In this document: one piece after another, positions 56,289 through 64,000 of the stretch
Numbering within the stretch: position 1 is the first letter of the stretch
How the letters are laid out: each line of letters opens with the position of its first letter
Assembly: GCF_002749975.1 (NCBI RefSeq)
Contig: NZ_PEIG01000001.1
Coordinates: forward strand, 496,001-560,000
From: Gloeocapsopsis sp. IPPAS B-1203
GTDB taxonomy: Bacteria; Cyanobacteriota; Cyanobacteriia; Cyanobacteriales; Chroococcidiopsidaceae
Reading direction: 5' to 3'
Length of the DNA: 64,000 nucleotides
Translations under genes and position numbers: made by a program
Notes under the pieces: generated by a model
Told to the model about the DNA's origin: nothing
Seen by the model: the letters and a program-made list of their open reading frames with translations, nothing else
The model's database searches: none

Positions 56289-57944
56289 ATGGCAGCTCCG
56301 ATTGAATTTGAATTGTTTGCTCCATACATCAAAGGAGCAGCCTTGATCGGGGATTTCTCAAATTGGGAAGATATCCCCATGCAAAAAGGTGAAGATGGTT
56401 ATTTCCGCACGCAAGTAGAACTCGAAGACGGAGATTATCAATACAAATTCCGCGTTCAATCCAAATCATGGTTTTTTGAACCGGATCAATGGGTAGAAGT
56501 TGTCGATCCTTATGCTGTTGATATTGATAACCCTACTCAAAATGGAGTAGTGCGGATCAAAGATGGGGAACGTATCGTTGACACCTATGTTTGGCAACAC
56601 GACGATAAGCCTTTACCAGCAGATCGTGAGTTGGTCATTTATGAATTACACGTAGGTGATTTTTCCGGCGGTGAAGACGATCCTTACGCCCGTGGCAAAT
56701 ACAAGCACGTAATTGAGAAACTTGACTATCTGTGTGAATTGGGCGTTAATGCAATTGAACTAATGCCCGTTAAAGAATATCCTGGAGATCATAGCTGGGG
56801 ATACAACCCTCGACATTTTTTTGCTACAGAATCGAGTTATGGTCCAACTGAGGGATTGAAGCGTCTCATCGATGAATGTCATGGGCGAGGGATGCGCATC
56901 ATCATGGATGGTATTTATAACCATTCAGAAGCGTCAGCACCATTAACACAAATCGATCACGATTACTGGTATCACCATGAACCCCGCGATCCTGATAACA
57001 ACTGGGGACCAGAATTTAATTATGAGCATTATGACAAAAAGCTAGAAACATATCCAGCACGACGATTTATTGGAGATAATATCCGTTTCTGGATTCAGGA
57101 GTATCATACAGATGGTATTCGCTTCGATGCGGCACGACAAATTGCTAATTATGACTTTATGCATTGGATTGTGCAAGAAGCTAAAAATACAGCTAGTATG
57201 AAGCCATTTTATACAGTTGCTGAACATATTCCGGAAACACCTACCATCACTAATGCTGATGGACCTATGGATGGTTGCTGGCATGATAGCTTTTATCACT
57301 GTGTTTTAGAGCATATCTGCGGTGACACATTTGATTTAGATCGCCTCAAAGATGTAATTGACTGTAAGCGCCAAGGTTTCATGGGGACAGTTAACGTTGT
57401 CAATTACTTAACGAATCACGATCATAATCACCTAATGGTGGAGTTAGGCGATCGCGAAATTTTTGACGAAGAAGCATTCAAGCGGATCAAGCTAGGCGTT
57501 GCCATTTTAATGACAGCGATCGGTGTTCCACTGGTGTGGATGGGCGAAGAGTTCGGCGAATACAAGCCTAAAACTCCTGATTCTGCCAAAATTGATTGGA
57601 CGTTACTGGGTAATGACCTCAATCGTGGTTTATTTGAGTATTACAAAGGGATGATTGCGCTACGTAAGCACAATCATGCACTTTATACTGAAAATATTGA
57701 CTTCTTCCACGAAAATCCAGAAGCTAAAGTTCTCGCTTACACGCGCTGGAATGATGAAGGTTCCCGCGTTGTTGTCATAGCTAACTTCTCAGAAGACTTC
57801 CTCGGAGGTTATCATGTGTCTAATTTCCCTGCTGCTGGCAAGTGGCACGAGTGGACAGGTGACTATGATATCGAGTCTGGAGAAGATGGCTTGATGCTTG
57901 ACATTGGAGGTTACGAAGCCAAAGTATTCGTCTGGCAACAGTGA
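56289..57944 (+). CDS. GH13 alpha-glucan-acting enzyme with CBM48, paralogue 1
   Basis: The 551-aa protein has an N-terminal CBM48/early-set domain (FELFAPYIKGAALIGDFSNW) in residues 1-100. The GH13 barrel motifs follow: region I DGIYNHS, region II DGIRFDAAR (nucleophile Asp), region III VAEHIPET (acid/base Glu) and region IV TNHDHNHL (transition-state Asp). A C-terminal beta domain ends it. The layout is like branching enzymes, isoamylases or maltooligosyltrehalose hydrolases; I cannot choose. It probably acts on glycogen. A terminator follows. The paralogue at 62139-63803 shares its whole length. Confidence 0.8.
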   Translation: MAAPIEFELFAPYIKGAALIGDFSNWEDIPMQKGEDGYFRTQVELEDGDYQYKFRVQSKSWFFEPDQWVEVVDPYAVDIDNPTQNGVVRIKDGERIVDTYVWQHDDKPLPADRELVIYELHVGDFSGGEDDPYARGKYKHVIEKLDYLCELGVNAIELMPVKEYPGDHSWGYNPRHFFATESSYGPTEGLKRLIDECHGRGMRIIMDGIYNHSEASAPLTQIDHDYWYHHEPRDPDNNWGPEFNYEHYDKKLETYPARRFIGDNIRFWIQEYHTDGIRFDAARQIANYDFMHWIVQEAKNTASMKPFYTVAEHIPETPTITNADGPMDGCWHDSFYHCVLEHICGDTFDLDRLKDVIDCKRQGFMGTVNVVNYLTNHDHNHLMVELGDREIFDEEAFKRIKLGVAILMTAIGVPLVWMGEEFGEYKPKTPDSAKIDWTLLGNDLNRGLFEYYKGMIALRKHNHALYTENIDFFHENPEAKVLAYTRWNDEGSRVVVIANFSEDFLGGYHVSNFPAAGKWHEWTGDYDIESGEDGLMLDIGGYEAKVFVWQQ

Positions 57945-57974
57945 TGCGCTAGCCAAAATCATCAGTCATTCCTT

Positions 57975-58006
57975 AAGTGAGCTACACAAATGCAGCTCAC
58001 TTTTGG
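57975..58006 (+). terminator. Rho-independent terminator of the first GH13 gene
   Basis: AAGTGAGCT (57975-57983) pairs with AGCTCACTT (57994-58002), followed by TTGGTTTT. It lies 30 bp after the stop and would also face the convergent cphA2-like gene. Confidence 0.8.
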
Positions 58007-58073
58007 TTTTACACAGATTATTAAAAGCTCTGAGCTATTTGCAATTAGCACTAAGCTAACAGCTCTTATTTTC

Positions 58074-59984
58074 TTACAAAATTGTGCCAATTTCTTTTAG
58101 ATAAACTCGCGTAAACGGTTCTCCCGCGCCTAAGGTATAATCTTCAATCAAGCCCCGACGACGAATAGAAATGTTGTCTCTTTCTTTGACGACTATGGTT
58201 GAATCTTCAAAAACGTCTCGCGCCAATATCATTTCTGTTTCTGTTGGATCATTGAGCACAACCATATTGCTACCGTAGTAGAATATTCCTTCTTTTTCCA
58301 AAACTTCCTCGTTATACTCGGCAATTAGCAGATCGAGCCTAGGATTACGTAGTAAGTTTTGAATATTGTTGTTGTATTCTTTGTTCAAGACTTTTGGCGA
58401 ACGATTAACAAAAACACCATCTTGACATACCGCCCCAATTGTCCAGTTAGGATGTTGCAAAAGAATGTGATCGATTGTTTCTTGCAATTCGCCTACAGAA
58501 ACACGATTGAACGTGATAATTGGTATTCTAGCGTGATTGCCAGACTCAAAAAAGGTTTCGAGAATGTGTGATGGCACATCCACGCTTTCGCCAACAGCAG
58601 GATTAAGATGCATAAAAATACCTGGCGCTGCATTAATTTCAATGATGCCAAAATTGCCTGATTTCCAGGATTGAGAAAGGCTATGGGTGATGACATCAAT
58701 GCCAAGGCAAGTTAAGCGAAAATGCTGAGCAATGTCTTGCGCCAAAATGATGTTGTCGTGATGAACATCGCGGGTTGCATCAATACTGAATCCGCCAGCA
58801 GAAAGATTAGCAACTTTACGCAGAGACACAGTACGCTCTTGCTCTAGTATGCTATCTAGCGATAAGCCTTGTTCTTCTAGATAAAGTTCCATAGCCTCAT
58901 CGCACTGAATTTTACTCATTGCAGAGGTTGGCGTGTCTAGACGTGCTGGTTTACGATTTTCGCGCTCAATTAACTCAGCAACTGTAGATTCACCATCACC
59001 AATAACGGATGCGGGACGCCGTTCAGTTGCAGCAACAAACCTGCCGTTGACACACAGTAACCGAAAATCTGATCCTGAGATGCTTTTTTCTACAATGATC
59101 CGAATTGGTTGATCTTCTGGAATCGCATTGACTGCTCTATTGTAAGCAGATTTGAGTTCCTCAGAATTTTGCACATCTGCGGTGACACCGATTCCTTTAT
59201 GTCCCACTACAGGTTTCACTGCAACTGGATAACCAATGTCTGCTGCTGCTGCCGTAGCTTCTTTGAGAGAAGTCACAAGATCGCCACCTGGAACAGGAAA
59301 ACCAAGTGTCCCTAAAAAAGCCTTACAGTCATCTTTACGTGTTGTAAAGTCTGAATCGAGGTGACTATCACAATCAAAGGTTGTCGCTACACCGCGTACT
59401 TGTTTGCTACCATAGCCATATTGCATTAACCCTTCATCCCAAAGATAGAATGTGGGAATGCTCTTTTTATCAGCCGTACGTAGTAAAGCATAAACTGTAG
59501 GACCACCGTACACTGATTGGCGAAATTTGTTTTGAAGTATCCTAATTTGCTCTTCGTATACTATTTCGCGGTTTTGGGTAATTGCTTCAAACCAGTCCCA
59601 AACAAAATAAACAACTGCGCGGGCTGTTTTACCATGCAATGATTGTACCGCGATTCTGGCATACTCTGGATGGTACTGAATGCTCCAGTGCTCCAAATGC
59701 AAACCCATATCAAGTTTTCCTACTTCGGAAACTGTACGAGCAAATAGATGTGCATGAGATTGGTACTTTTCTGTGCGCAGTTGCGGGTAGCGATCGCCAA
59801 TTACAGCAACATATTCTTCGATCGATAAGGGCTTTTCGTACTCTGTCAGTGCAATATCAAAGACAATCGCACCGGTTTCTAAATATTGATTGGGACCTTC
59901 GTAATGTTTAAGATTGAAGACATCAAAGACATCAGTTGCTCTAGCATTTACTCTCACGACATCTGTACTTGCGCTTTGTACCAT
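58074..59984 (-). CDS. cphA2: Cyanophycin synthetase of the short CphA2 type
   Basis: Starting at the ATG at 59984, which has GGGAGA at the right distance, the protein is 636 aa; an earlier ATG at 60008 lacks an SD. An N-terminal domain is followed by an ATP-grasp region at about 205-465: TRKDDCKAFLGTLGFP, YPVAVKPVVGHKGIGV, IIVEKSISGSDFRLL and IIEINAAPGIFMHLNP. The Mur-ligase-like C-terminal part is short and has no GKT nucleotide loop. Full CphA1 is about 870 residues with two ATP sites. CphA2 enzymes with one site re-polymerise beta-Asp-Arg dipeptides. It is divergent from the 72-aa gene and cphB. Confidence 0.85.
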   Translation of the reverse strand: MVQSASTDVVRVNARATDVFDVFNLKHYEGPNQYLETGAIVFDIALTEYEKPLSIEEYVAVIGDRYPQLRTEKYQSHAHLFARTVSEVGKLDMGLHLEHWSIQYHPEYARIAVQSLHGKTARAVVYFVWDWFEAITQNREIVYEEQIRILQNKFRQSVYGGPTVYALLRTADKKSIPTFYLWDEGLMQYGYGSKQVRGVATTFDCDSHLDSDFTTRKDDCKAFLGTLGFPVPGGDLVTSLKEATAAAADIGYPVAVKPVVGHKGIGVTADVQNSEELKSAYNRAVNAIPEDQPIRIIVEKSISGSDFRLLCVNGRFVAATERRPASVIGDGESTVAELIERENRKPARLDTPTSAMSKIQCDEAMELYLEEQGLSLDSILEQERTVSLRKVANLSAGGFSIDATRDVHHDNIILAQDIAQHFRLTCLGIDVITHSLSQSWKSGNFGIIEINAAPGIFMHLNPAVGESVDVPSHILETFFESGNHARIPIITFNRVSVGELQETIDHILLQHPNWTIGAVCQDGVFVNRSPKVLNKEYNNNIQNLLRNPRLDLLIAEYNEEVLEKEGIFYYGSNMVVLNDPTETEMILARDVFEDSTIVVKERDNISIRRRGLIEDYTLGAGEPFTRVYLKEIGTIL

Positions 59985-60008
59985 TGAGTTTCTCCCAAGA
60001 ACTATCAT

Positions 60009-60344
60009 GTGGACGCCTAATTGCGTCTTACGTTACTGCTTAGTGATGACTATTAATAAGCCGAAGACTAGGATATACGCGATCGCTGTACCATTTGGTT
60101 TCGTGCGTAAGCTTCCTTGAATAGTGAACCTACACTCTGCCTTAATTCTTTGAGAAAGATTATCTTTAATGCAATTGTTTTGCAGCCATCTCAAGGTATA
60201 GTTTTGTATACTTTAGACTTCATAACTAAAAATTTATTCTCGTTAATCATTTTATTACTGAGATATATAACCTGCGAAAGGTACGCTCTGACTTCTTCTA
60301 TGAGTAAATATAGAAATGATTAAAGAAGTTTAGGAGACAGCATT
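60009..60344. other. Divergent regulatory gap between cphA2 and the 72-aa gene
   Basis: This 336-bp stretch must hold promoters for cphA2 (minus) and the 72-aa gene (plus). A HIP1-like site is near 60079. An AGGAG SD sits before the plus-strand start. No other structure was seen. Confidence 0.4.
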
Positions 60345-60563
60345 ATGCACAATATGGAAGCTGCTCTTCGAGAAGAAATTCGGCAACTAGCAGAAGAAGC
60401 TTTTCATAGAAGACTTATCTCTGGATATGGCGATGGTCCAACCAAGAATGAGTACCAAATTGTCTTTAAAGGAAAACCAAGACATCTCCCTCTTAAGAGA
60501 GCACGTGCCTTTTTAGATAACTTAATTTTGAGAAGTCGTGTTAGAGAAGCTTCATCAGTGTAA
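60345..60563 (+). CDS. Small conserved-looking hypothetical protein (72 aa)
   Basis: The gene has a good SD (AGGAG, 60332-60336) and is followed by a clear terminator, so it looks real. The protein is highly charged and helical (ALREEIRQLAEEAFHRR), then SGYGDGPTKNEYQIVF and basic KGKPRHLPLKRARAFLDNLI. No family is recognised. The Arg/Lys-rich tail could bind a polyanion or nucleic acid, which is a guess. It lies between cphA2 and cphB, so a role in cyanophycin metabolism is possible. Confidence 0.65.
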   Translation: MHNMEAALREEIRQLAEEAFHRRLISGYGDGPTKNEYQIVFKGKPRHLPLKRARAFLDNLILRSRVREASSV

Positions 60564-60920
60564 ATTATAAATAACAATGACTTTGCAATAAAAGCAATCT
60601 TCATAAATAAGGCTTAAAAGTAAAAGACCCCAGTGTAGGGTCTTTTTTGATTATGGTAGTAATTTATACATTGATTTTTACGCATACTAAACAGTAAGTT
60701 GAAAACTTCTGTATATAAATCTACCAAACGGGTAGTAGCACAGATAATATTATTGTGATTTATTTAGTATATAAGTAGGACTTATGTACATTTCCATCAC
60801 CCTCTGTTTAAACTTTTGTAGCTATCAGAGGTAGGTCGGCAAAGAAGTAACAAAGGTTGAAACTTACAATTCCACCAATGGCACTTAAGTCCTAACCCTA
60901 AAAAATAACTTGGAGGGAAT
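60564..60920. other. Intergenic region upstream of cphB
   Basis: Contains the terminator of the 72-aa gene at its left end and the GGAGG SD of cphB at its right end. In between I see no reading frame and no repeat; it presumably holds the cphB promoter. Confidence 0.5.
60623..60648 (+). terminator. Rho-independent terminator of the 72-aa gene
   Basis: AAAGACCC pairs with GGGTCTTT around a CAGTGTA loop and is followed by a run of T. It lies 60 bp after the 72-aa gene and means cphB has its own promoter. Confidence 0.85.
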
Positions 60921-61829
60921 ATGGCGCAGAGCCAAACTAAAGGTCAATTGGTTATTATCGGTGGAGCAGAAGATAAAGAAGGAGAATGCACTATCCTACG
61001 AGAATTTGTGCGTCGTGCAGGAGGAACCAAAGCACGGATTGTCATTATGACAGCAGCGACAGAATTACCAAGAGAAGTAGGAGAAAATTACATCAGAATC
61101 TTTGAACGCTTGGGTGCGGAGGATGTGCGTATAGTAGATACTGAATCACGCGATGATGCTAGTTCTTCAACAGCGTTAGAAGCTATTGATAAGGCAACTG
61201 GTGTATTTTTTACAGGAGGCGATCAATCCCGCATTACAGACATATTAAAAGATACAGAAATTGATACCAAAATTCACAAGCGTTTTCAAGCAGGACTTGT
61301 TGTTGGCGGAACCAGTGCTGGGGCGGCTGTCATGCCAGATGTCATGATTGTAGAAGGGGATTCAGAGACAAATCCTCGGATGGAAATTGTCGATCTTGGT
61401 CCTGGTATGGGTTTTCTGCCAGGAGTTGTCATCGACCAGCATTTTTCTCAACGGGGACGTTTGGGACGTTTAATTGCTGCTTTAGCACAGCAACCTGCTG
61501 TTTTGGGATTTGGTATTGATGAAAATACGGCTATGATTGTCAGTAATGACCAACTGGAAGTTGTGGGAGAAGGTTCCGTTACAGTTGTAGATGATTCAAA
61601 TATTACTCACAGTAATGTAGATGAAATATTAAAAGACGAGGCTTTGGCAGTTTGTGGTGCTAAGTTACATATTTTGCCACATGGATACAAATTCGATCTC
61701 AAAACTAGAAAGCCCATTCTAGATAATATCTCCCCAGCTACTAATCAGTCACAAAATAATAGCTCAGATGCTAACCAAACAGTAGGACAATCTACTGAGG
61801 CACAATTACTAAAGCAATTAGCTACATAA
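60921..61829 (+). CDS. cphB: Cyanophycinase
   Basis: The 302-aa protein is a serine-type exopeptidase of the S51/dipeptidase E group. It starts QLVIIGGAEDKEGE, has ARIVIMTAATELP and GVFFTGGDQSRI. The catalytic Ser lies in VGGTSAGAAV and a His in IDQHFSQRGRLGR. It cuts cyanophycin to beta-Asp-Arg dipeptides. The last 35 residues are a Gln/Asn/Ser-rich tail not needed for the fold. GGAGG lies well before the ATG. CphB plus the neighbouring CphA2-type enzyme would form a break-down and re-use loop. Confidence 0.92.
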   Translation: MAQSQTKGQLVIIGGAEDKEGECTILREFVRRAGGTKARIVIMTAATELPREVGENYIRIFERLGAEDVRIVDTESRDDASSSTALEAIDKATGVFFTGGDQSRITDILKDTEIDTKIHKRFQAGLVVGGTSAGAAVMPDVMIVEGDSETNPRMEIVDLGPGMGFLPGVVIDQHFSQRGRLGRLIAALAQQPAVLGFGIDENTAMIVSNDQLEVVGEGSVTVVDDSNITHSNVDEILKDEALAVCGAKLHILPHGYKFDLKTRKPILDNISPATNQSQNNSSDANQTVGQSTEAQLLKQLAT

Positions 61830-62138
61830 GAGACATTTTATTAGATTAATTATTTAGTAAAATAACTTCATGAAGTAGTAAAAAGCTACTTCTTTTTTAT
61901 GCTCTTCAAAAGCATATATATTTGTCATATGCTAAAAAACATTCACTAAATCACATAGAAAAATACATTTTAAAATTAATAAAAAACATCATTAAAAAAT
62001 ATTTATCCTATTTTTTATCACTTCTAGTAATGTATATGTTTACTTTAAAAAATAATCTCTAATGTAAAACAAAGAAAACGAGCAAAGCAATTATCTAATT
62101 TTTTCAAAATTAATTCGTAAAAAAAAGACCGAGCGTTT
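61830..62138. other. Intergenic region between cphB and the second GH13 gene
   Basis: Holds the cphB terminator, then a very AT-rich tract. No SD precedes the GH13 start at 62139, as for its paralogue at 56289. Confidence 0.4.
61872..61898 (+). terminator. Rho-independent terminator of cphB
   Basis: GAAGTAG (61872-61878) pairs with CTACTTC (61886-61892), followed by six T. It lies about 40 bp past the stop codon. Confidence 0.8.
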
Positions 62139-63803
62139 ATGACCAATAAAATAGAATTCAAGCTTTTTGCACCTCGTAATAAACAAGCAGCATTAATGGG
62201 TTCCTTTTCTAGCTGGAACCAAATCTCCATGACAAAGAATGAGCAAGGTTTTTTTCAGACTGTTATTGAGTTGGAAGATGGCATTTATCAGTATAAATTT
62301 CGGGTTCAACAGCTAAACTCGAATTCTGAAGTAGAGCAGTGGGTAGATGTTATCGATCCTTATAGTACAAATGTGAATGAAGCAGAAGGCACAAGTGTAT
62401 TACAAGTCAAGGATGGAAAGAAAATTATCGATGATTATGTCTGGCAGTACAATAATAAAACGCTACCTGAAAATCAAGAGATAGTGTTGTATGAGATACA
62501 CGTTGCTGATTTTACAAGAGGAGATAATAACTCTGGTAGACAAGGAAAGTATAATGATATCATCACTAAATTAGATTATCTCAGTGACTTAGGAATTAAC
62601 ACTATTCAGTTAATGCCAGTAACTGAATTTACCGGAAGTTATAGTTGGGGTTACAAAGTACGGCATTTCTTCGCTACAGAATCAAGTTATGGTTCAACCA
62701 CGGATTTAAAGCAATTAATTGATGAATGCCATGCCAGAGGTATTCGATTCATCATTGATGGCATTTATAACCATTCTGATGAAGAATGTCCTTTGCTATT
62801 GATTGATCGTGACTACTGGTATTATCATTCAGCCAAAAATCCTGACGATCCAGATAGCTATTGGGGACCTGAATTTAATTATGAGTATTGTGATGAAGAA
62901 CTAGACATTAAACCTGCTTGGCAGTTTGTTGGTGATGTCGTACGTTTTTGGATTGAAGAATATCACATTGATGGTATTCGCTTTGATGCTTTGAAGCAGT
63001 TAGGCAATTATGACTTTCTTGATTGGATTGCACAACAGGCAAAACAAGTAGCTGGGGAAAAATCTTTTTACAACGTGGGAGAACATATCCCAGAAACACC
63101 AGAACTAACTGTTGATTCTGGATCAATGGATGGTTGCTGGCGTGAAAGTTTTCGGATTTTCGTTTTAGATTATGTAAGTGGGAAAACGTTTAATTTAGAG
63201 CAGCTTAAAGAAGTTCTTGATGCAAAACGCCAAGGATTTTCTTATGCAACAAATATTGTTCATTATTTAGCTAGTCACGATCGCAATCACTTGATGGTAG
63301 AACTCGCCGATCGCGGTATATTTGATGCTGCTGCATTCCAACGAGCAAAATTAGCTGTTGTTCTCCAAATGACCGCAGTCGGAATCCCAATGATTAGTAT
63401 GGGGGAAGAATTTGGTCAAGATACACGCCAAACTCCAAATCAACCGAATCCGTTAAAATGGTCATTGCTAGAAAATGCAGCAAACCGTAATTTGTGGGTA
63501 CATTACCAGAAATTAATTAACTTACGATATCAAAATTCTGCCTTACATACAGAAAATATTGAGTTTTTCTACGCAGATCCAGAAGCTAAGTTGCTAGCTT
63601 ACCAACGTTGGAATGACTCAGGTTCTCGTGTTGTCGTTGTGGTGAATTTGGGCGATCGCCATCTGACAAACTACTGTGTGAAAAACTTACCGACTGATGG
63701 AGCTTGGCACGAGTGGATAAGTGATACAGTAGCTCAAGCTTCAGAAAATAACTTGTACGTAGATTTATTAGAGTACGAAGCTAAGGTGTTTGGATCTCAG
63801 TAG
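62139..63803 (+). CDS. GH13 alpha-glucan-acting enzyme with CBM48, paralogue 2
   Basis: The 554-aa protein mirrors the gene at 56289-57944: CBM48-like start (FKLFAPRNKQAALMGSFSSW), region I DGIYNHS, region II DGIRFDALK, region III VGEHIPET, region IV ASHDRNHL, and a similar C-terminal domain. The catalytic Asp, Glu and Asp are all present. Differences around region IV (SHDRNH for NHDHNH) may change specificity. It lies 309 bp beyond cphB, after cphB's own terminator. Function is probably in glycogen or maltodextrin turnover; the exact reaction is not predictable. Confidence 0.8.
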   Translation: MTNKIEFKLFAPRNKQAALMGSFSSWNQISMTKNEQGFFQTVIELEDGIYQYKFRVQQLNSNSEVEQWVDVIDPYSTNVNEAEGTSVLQVKDGKKIIDDYVWQYNNKTLPENQEIVLYEIHVADFTRGDNNSGRQGKYNDIITKLDYLSDLGINTIQLMPVTEFTGSYSWGYKVRHFFATESSYGSTTDLKQLIDECHARGIRFIIDGIYNHSDEECPLLLIDRDYWYYHSAKNPDDPDSYWGPEFNYEYCDEELDIKPAWQFVGDVVRFWIEEYHIDGIRFDALKQLGNYDFLDWIAQQAKQVAGEKSFYNVGEHIPETPELTVDSGSMDGCWRESFRIFVLDYVSGKTFNLEQLKEVLDAKRQGFSYATNIVHYLASHDRNHLMVELADRGIFDAAAFQRAKLAVVLQMTAVGIPMISMGEEFGQDTRQTPNQPNPLKWSLLENAANRNLWVHYQKLINLRYQNSALHTENIEFFYADPEAKLLAYQRWNDSGSRVVVVVNLGDRHLTNYCVKNLPTDGAWHEWISDTVAQASENNLYVDLLEYEAKVFGSQ

Positions 63804-63875
63804 CAACCTTCACATCAAATCAAGCTGTGATAACATGAGAGATTGCTGCATTATATTTATTTAACCGAGTAAATC

Positions 63876-64000
63876 ATGGCTTTGACGCAAGAGCGTAAAC
63901 AAGAGCTAATCTCTAGCTACCAAGTTCACGAAACCGATACAGGCTCAGCGGCTGTTCAAATTGCGATGCTGACTGAGCGAATTAACCGTTTGAGCGAACA
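63876..64000 (+). CDS. rpsO: 30S ribosomal protein S15 (5' part, runs off the window)
   Basis: The reading frame starts [19 protein letters not shown] and continues [19 protein letters not shown], the typical N-terminus of S15 (about 89 residues). Only the first 41 codons are inside the window. S15 binds the central domain of 16S rRNA and starts platform assembly. No clear SD is seen in the 72-bp leader. Confidence 0.95.
   Translation, partial: MALTQERKQELISSYQVHETDTGSAAVQIAMLTERINRLSE

Overview
The window is cyanobacterial chromosome. The evidence is frequent HIP1 octamers (GCGATCGC), a light-dependent protochlorophyllide reductase, cyanophycin genes, a PatA-type response regulator, a DUF1824 protein and a HepA-like exporter. 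I cannot place it to genus; a non-marine, EPS-rich coccoid or filamentous form is a guess.

Region 1 (1-31 kb) is a low-GC exopolysaccharide island. It holds a chain-length/co-polymerase protein, a Wzy/O-antigen-ligase-like polymerase, an initiating sugar-phosphate transferase with a WecG/TagA partner, about seven further glycosyltransferases (two in a recent mosaic tandem duplication), a HepA-like ABC exporter, a GH5 glycanase, a CsaB-type pyruvyl transferase, three methyltransferases, a hexapeptide acyltransferase fused to a GAF domain, and five sulfotransferase loci. Two of those sulfotransferases are each broken by one missing base in a homopolymer. The product is probably a sulfated, pyruvylated, methylated polysaccharide. 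A 21-bp element, which I do not recognise, occurs seven times in the long intergenic gaps of this island. It always lies 155-270 bp upstream of the first gene of a block and always in the same orientation relative to that gene.

Region 2 (31-51 kb) carries a secreted pentapeptide-repeat protein, a DUF1824 protein and an M3 oligopeptidase. A nine-gene taxis operon of the Pil/Pix type follows, all on the minus strand, in transcription order: PatA-like regulator, CheY-like, CheW, three tandem GAF-containing methyl-accepting proteins, CheA-REC hybrid, CheW, and a GAF-PAS protein. All three receptors keep a DPCF motif and a Cys-His exactly 28 residues apart, as in DXCF cyanobacteriochromes, so this may be a light-sensing array controlling type IV pili.

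Region 3 (52-64 kb) has a universal stress protein whose 3' end runs into a TnpB-only IS605-type element with a divergent 41-aa ribbon-helix-helix gene. Next come por, a gamma-glutamylcyclotransferase-like gene, and a symmetric reserve-polymer module: GH13, cphA2-like, a 72-aa gene, cphB, and a second GH13 paralogue. The window ends inside rpsO. No rRNA, tRNA or CRISPR array was seen.
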